Source: Acidimicrobiales bacterium
GTDB lineage: Bacteria; Actinomycetota; Acidimicrobiia; Acidimicrobiales; SHLQ01
Length of the DNA: 9,214 bases
Direction of reading: 5' to 3'
Assembly: GCA_013002375.1 (NCBI GenBank)
Contig: JABDJW010000296.1
Location: 1 to 9,214 of the forward strand
The notes under the pieces are model-generated. The model was not told the DNA's origin and ran no database searches. It worked only from the letters and a program-made list of their open reading frames with translations. Of this stretch, positions 6,668 to 9,214 are shown piece after piece. The translations under genes were made by a program, and so were the position numbers. Numbering within the stretch: position 1 is the first letter of the stretch; each line of letters begins with the position of its first letter.

Positions 6668-6699
6668 CCACCGCCACGTACGACCCAGCTTTCCCCCGG

Positions 6700-6705
6700 T
6701 ACGGT
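6700..6705 (+). promoter_or_regulatory. Putative -10 box of the ROK kinase gene
   Basis: TACGGT matches TANNNT and lies exactly six bases before the ATG at 6712, the same spacing as at queG. This places the transcription start at the start codon and implies a leaderless mRNA. No Shine-Dalgarno sequence and no clear -35 are present. Confidence 0.5.
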
Positions 6706-6711
6706 GACCGC

Positions 6712-7632
6712 ATGATTTGTGGCATCGATGTGGGCGGAACCAAGACCCTCGGCGTCGCGATCGATGCGTCGGGCGCGATCACGGCCGAGTCGCGCAGGCC
6801 GACGCCGACGACCGCGTCCGACCTGGTCGACACGTTGACGGCGGTCGTCGCCGGGCTCGAGCGATCGACCGGAACCGCACCGACTGCGGTTGGTGTCGGC
6901 ATCGCCGGCATCGTCACCGCTGACGCGGTGCGCTACTCGCCAAACATCCCGGGGGTCATCGAATACCCCTTGCGTGCGGAGTTGGCCGATCGGCTCGGGT
7001 TGCCCGTTGTTCTGGGCAACGATGCCAACGCCATGGCGGTGGCCGAACACCGAGTGGGCGCAGGCCGCGGCGTCGACGATCTCCTGCTCGTCGCGCTCGG
7101 CACCGGTATCGGTACGGGCTTCATCCTCGATGGCCGGCTCTACCGGGGGGCCCATGGGTTTGCGGGCGAGGCCGGTCACATGGTGGTCGACCGCGACGGG
7201 CCGCTCTACCACACCGACGAACGAGGTCCCTGGGAACTGTTCGCGTCGGGCACGGCGTTCGGGGCGCTGGCCGAACGGTTGGTGGCCGATGGGTCGCTGC
7301 CCTACGAGCCGGGCACGGCCGGTCGAAGTCTCAGCTCGGAGTTGGCCTCATCGCCCTCAGCTGCTGCGCAGGCCGCGCTCGACGAGTTCGCGGCCGACGT
7401 GGCCCTCGGCGTGCGCAACCTGATCTACGTGCTCGATCCGGCCCGTATCGTCCTGAGCGGCGGGCTGGTCGAGATCGGCGAGCCGCTGCGGGCTGCGGTC
7501 GAAGCCGCGGTCGGCCGGAACCTGCTCGGTCGGGAGCATCGGCCCGCGGTACCGGTCGCGTTGGCCTCTCTCGGCGTTGCTTCGGGAGCACAGGGAGCGG
7601 CGTTGTTGGCCGCCGACCTCTCCGAGACCTGA
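6712..7632 (+). CDS. ROK-family sugar kinase (probable glucokinase) without zinc-motif cysteines
   Basis: Cytoplasmic ATP-dependent sugar kinase of 306 residues, most likely acting on glucose, making glucose 6-phosphate. The phosphate-binding motif DVGGTK lies at 6-11 and GVGIAGIV at 61-68. GNDANAMAVAE (102-112) holds the catalytic base D104. The second phosphate loop is LGTGIGTGFILDG (129-141), and the sugar-binding ExGH motif is E153-A-G-H156. ROK proteins normally continue with CxCGxxGCxE, whose three Cys plus this His bind zinc. Here the stretch reads GPLYHTDERGPWE, with Tyr166, Thr168 and Pro173 in the cysteine positions; the only Cys in the protein is C3. The rest is intact, including LDPARIVLSGGLV (241-253), so activity is plausible but the loop must be held differently. 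There is no DNA-binding domain, so it is a kinase and not a ROK repressor. ManNAc or fructose cannot be ruled out as substrate. Confidence 0.9.
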   Translation: MICGIDVGGTKTLGVAIDASGAITAESRRPTPTTASDLVDTLTAVVAGLERSTGTAPTAVGVGIAGIVTADAVRYSPNIPGVIEYPLRAELADRLGLPVVLGNDANAMAVAEHRVGAGRGVDDLLLVALGTGIGTGFILDGRLYRGAHGFAGEAGHMVVDRDGPLYHTDERGPWELFASGTAFGALAERLVADGSLPYEPGTAGRSLSSELASSPSAAAQAALDEFAADVALGVRNLIYVLDPARIVLSGGLVEIGEPLRAAVEAAVGRNLLGREHRPAVPVALASLGVASGAQGAALLAADLSET

Positions 7633-7633
7633 C

Positions 7634-7645
7634 GCCCGAGCGGGC
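7634..7645 (+). terminator. Short hairpin after the ROK kinase gene
   Basis: GCCCG-ag-CGGGC starts two bases after the stop codon of the kinase gene and uses the same stem sequence as the hairpin at 5105-5119. There is no T-run. A second possible stem, CGCCG/CGGCG (7655-7659 with 7670-7674), lies just before the next promoter. Terminator function is uncertain. Confidence 0.25.
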
Positions 7646-7681
7646 CGACTCCTCCGCCGCATGGGATTCCGGCGAAGGCAC

Positions 7682-7687
7682 TAGCCT
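7682..7687 (+). promoter_or_regulatory. Putative -10 box of the aminotransferase gene
   Basis: TAGCCT matches TANNNT and lies eight bases before the ATG at 7696, so transcription would start at or within a base or two of the start codon. No Shine-Dalgarno sequence is present. Confidence 0.5.
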
Positions 7688-7695
7688 CCAACCTC

Positions 7696-8868
7696 ATGGA
7701 GTTCCGTCGCATCAACCAGCTTCCGCCCTATGTCTTCACGATCATCAACTCATTGAAGGTCGAGGCCCGGCGAGCCGGCGAGGATGTCGTCGATCTCGGC
7801 TTCGGCAACCCGGATCTTCCGTCGCCTGACGTCGCGGTGTCGAAGCTGACCGAGGCGGCGCACAACGCCCGGAACCACCGCTATTCCGCCTCGCGGGGTA
7901 TACCCAAGCTGCGGGCAGCCTTCGCGGCGCTGTACAAGCGCCAGTTCGACGTCGATCTCGATCCCGAGACCGAGGTCATCAACACCATTGGCGCCAAGGA
8001 GGGCTTCAGCCACCTGATGTGGACGTTGCTCCAGCCCGGCGATGCCGCATTGGTGCCCTCCCCGTCGTACCCGATCCATCTGTTCGCTCCGATCTTCGCC
8101 GGCGCCGAAGTGCGGGAGATCCCGCTCAGCACCGACGCCGACTTCTTCGACAACATGCAGGAGCGCTGGGAGTACTCGTGGCCCAAGCCTCGGGTGATCG
8201 TCCTGTCGTTCCCCCACAACCCGACGACAACCTGTGTCGATCTCGACTTCATGCAGCGGGTGGTCGATTTCGCCCGCGAGAAAGAGGTCATGCTGGTGCA
8301 CGACTTCGCCTACGCCGATCTGGGCTTCGACGGCTACCAGCCGCCTTCGATTCTCCAGGTCGAGGGCGCCAAGGAGGTCGCGGTCGAGCTGTACTCGATG
8401 ACGAAGTCCTTCTCGATGGCCGGTTGGCGGGTGGCCTTCATGGCCGGCAACTCCGAAATGATCGCGGCGTTGGCCAAACTCAAGTCGTACCTCGACTACG
8501 GCACGTTCCAGCCCATCCAGATCGCCGCCACCGTCACCATGAACGAGGCGCCCGAACACCCCAAGGAGGTGCGGGAGATCTACCAGAGTCGCCGCGACAC
8601 GTTGTGCAGCGGCCTCGACCGCATCGGCTGGGACATGGAACCGCCCCGGGGCACGATGTTCGCGTGGGCCAAGATCCCCGAGCCGTACCGCGAAATGGGC
8701 TCGATCGAGTTCGCGTCGAAGCTCGTGAAAGAGGCCAACGTGGCAACCTCACCGGGCGTCGGCTTCGGCCCCGGTGGCGAAGGTCATGTGCGGTTTGCGC
8801 TGATCGAGAACGAGGCCCGTATCAATCAGGCCATCCGTCAGCTGAAGGCAGCCCTGCCCGAACTGTAG
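7696..8868 (+). CDS. alaC: AlaC-type alanine aminotransferase (class I/II, PLP)
   Basis: PLP-dependent fold-type I aminotransferase of 390 residues, closely like E. coli AlaC (YfdZ), which makes alanine from pyruvate and glutamate. The match to AlaC extends over the whole length: RRINQLPPYVF (4-14), YSASRGIPKLR (63-73), TIGAKEGFSHLM (97-108), VPSPSYPIHLF (120-130) and FPHNPT (172-177) with the PLP-ring contact N175. VHDFAYADLGFDGY (201-214) contains D203 and Y206. The lysine forming the Schiff base is K237 in SMTKSFSMAGWR, followed by KSYLDYGTFQP (263-273), and R366 in HVRFALIE binds the substrate carboxylate. Length and all catalytic residues are normal. The first ATG coincides with the AlaC N terminus. 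It seems to have its own promoter and is followed directly by the tandem repeat. Related enzymes acting on methionine or LL-diaminopimelate are less similar. Confidence 0.92.
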   Translation: MEFRRINQLPPYVFTIINSLKVEARRAGEDVVDLGFGNPDLPSPDVAVSKLTEAAHNARNHRYSASRGIPKLRAAFAALYKRQFDVDLDPETEVINTIGAKEGFSHLMWTLLQPGDAALVPSPSYPIHLFAPIFAGAEVREIPLSTDADFFDNMQERWEYSWPKPRVIVLSFPHNPTTTCVDLDFMQRVVDFAREKEVMLVHDFAYADLGFDGYQPPSILQVEGAKEVAVELYSMTKSFSMAGWRVAFMAGNSEMIAALAKLKSYLDYGTFQPIQIAATVTMNEAPEHPKEVREIYQSRRDTLCSGLDRIGWDMEPPRGTMFAWAKIPEPYREMGSIEFASKLVKEANVATSPGVGFGPGGEGHVRFALIENEARINQAIRQLKAALPEL

Positions 8869-9110
8869 TTTCCCGCTCGTTCCTCGCTCCCGCGGCGGCG
8901 ATTCGGTCGCAAAGCGACCTCGGTCGCCTTGCGGCTGCAGCGGAGCTGGCGAGCCGCCCTCCGCTCCCGCTCCGGGCTGGGTTTCCCGTGTTTCCCGCTC
9001 GTTCCTCGCTCCCGCACTCGCCGTTCGTCGCTGACGCTCCTCGGCGGCTCTGCGGCTGCGTCGGAGACGCCGGGCCGCCCTCCGATCCCGCTCCGGGCTG
9101 GGTTTCCCGT
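8868..9110. repeat. Two tandem copies of a ~121-bp intergenic repeat with conserved ends and variable core
   Basis: A 26-base left end beginning GTTTCCCGCTCGTTCC is identical at 8868-8893 and 8990-9015. A 37-base right end, from GCCGCCCTCCG to GGGTTTCCCGT, occurs at 8953-8989 and 9074-9110 with one mismatch. The unit length is 121-122 bp. A third copy seems to start at 9102 (GTTTCCCGTTCGG) but breaks off. The cores differ, but TGCGGCTGC is shared at 8930-8938 and 9051-9059. Each core holds its own perfect triloop hairpin: GGTCGC-aaa-GCGACC (8905-8919) and GCGTC-gga-GACGC (9058-9070). The repeat begins at the last base of the alaC stop codon, so it could act in the 3' end of that mRNA. No transposase or coding signal is present. 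Confidence 0.85.
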
Positions 9111-9214
9111 TCGGATTCTGGATCGGGTCGGCGCGTACGGGCTGAGGGTGCCCTCGTCGCCTCGCCGCGGTGCGACTCGGTCAGCGGTGACAGCGCGGGT
9201 TCAGGGGCCTCGGT
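9111..9214. other. Non-coding or undetermined right edge
   Basis: No supported gene. A GTG at 9148 opens a plus-strand frame that runs off the window, and one minus-strand frame is open from the edge, but neither shows a recognisable protein. GC-rich DNA leaves such frames open by chance. Confidence 0.4.

Noticed and set aside
8868..9110. CRISPR array
   Set aside because: The repeat ends are 26 and 37 bases with GC-rich cores, only two units exist, and no cas genes are nearby. The architecture is not repeat-spacer.
8822..9214. Minus-strand open frame running in from the right edge through the repeat
   Set aside because: It crosses the tandem repeat and enters the antisense of alaC. Its translation is Ser/Arg/Pro/Gly-rich without motifs, and open only because of high GC. 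A real C-terminal tail of a gene beyond the edge cannot be fully excluded.
9148..9214. Possible start of a gene at GTG 9148 on the plus strand
   Set aside because: Only 22 codons are visible, with no Shine-Dalgarno sequence. The upstream TACGGG does not fit TANNNT.
1..9214. tRNA genes, insertion sequences, phage or plasmid genes
   Set aside because: None seen on either strand: no cloverleaf-like T-loop motifs in gaps, no transposase or integrase motifs, and composition looks uniform across the genes.

Overview
The window is GC-rich, with densely packed genes, many GTG/ATG starts and few Shine-Dalgarno sequences. It looks like a high-GC actinobacterial chromosome. The PimB-type mannosyltransferase, the TB16.3-like SRPBCC protein and the several -10-like hexamers placed directly before start codons all fit Actinomycetota. 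A deep-branching class such as Acidimicrobiia is my guess; no rRNA or other decisive marker is present.

Layout. Bases 2-856 (+) hold the C-terminal part of an acyl-CoA dehydrogenase cut by the window edge. It converges, across a 17-base gap, on a minus-strand YczE/YitT-like membrane protein (874-1581). A divergent intergenic region with a duplicated 16-base motif follows. Next comes a plus-strand block: queG epoxyqueuosine reductase (start probably 1810), a PimB-type phosphatidylinositol-mannoside mannosyltransferase overlapping queG by 4 bases (ATGA), a small four-helix membrane protein, an SRPBCC protein, a coiled-coil protein with decayed SMC/Rad50-like ATPase motifs, a ROK-family sugar kinase and an AlaC-type alanine aminotransferase. 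The last ~350 bases hold a tandem repeat of about 121 bp and no convincing gene.

How the genes relate. queG, pimB, the membrane protein and possibly the SRPBCC gene look like one transcription unit. From memory, M. tuberculosis also has its PimB (Rv2188c) close to its SRPBCC protein TB16.3 (Rv2185c), so part of this neighbourhood seems conserved and may concern envelope lipid or glycolipid biology. The SMC-like gene, the ROK kinase and alaC each have their own -10-like hexamer. Those of the kinase and alaC lie only 6-8 bases before the ATG, suggesting leaderless mRNAs.

Most notable: (1) the 496-aa SMC-like protein, whose Walker A and Walker B regions are recognisable but substituted at key positions; (2) the ROK kinase, which has lost all three zinc-binding cysteines; (3) the repeated leaderless-promoter arrangement; (4) the mosaic tandem repeat at the right end. 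Mostly this is an ordinary housekeeping region. The SMC-like protein with its SRPBCC and membrane-protein neighbours is the best candidate for something undescribed.
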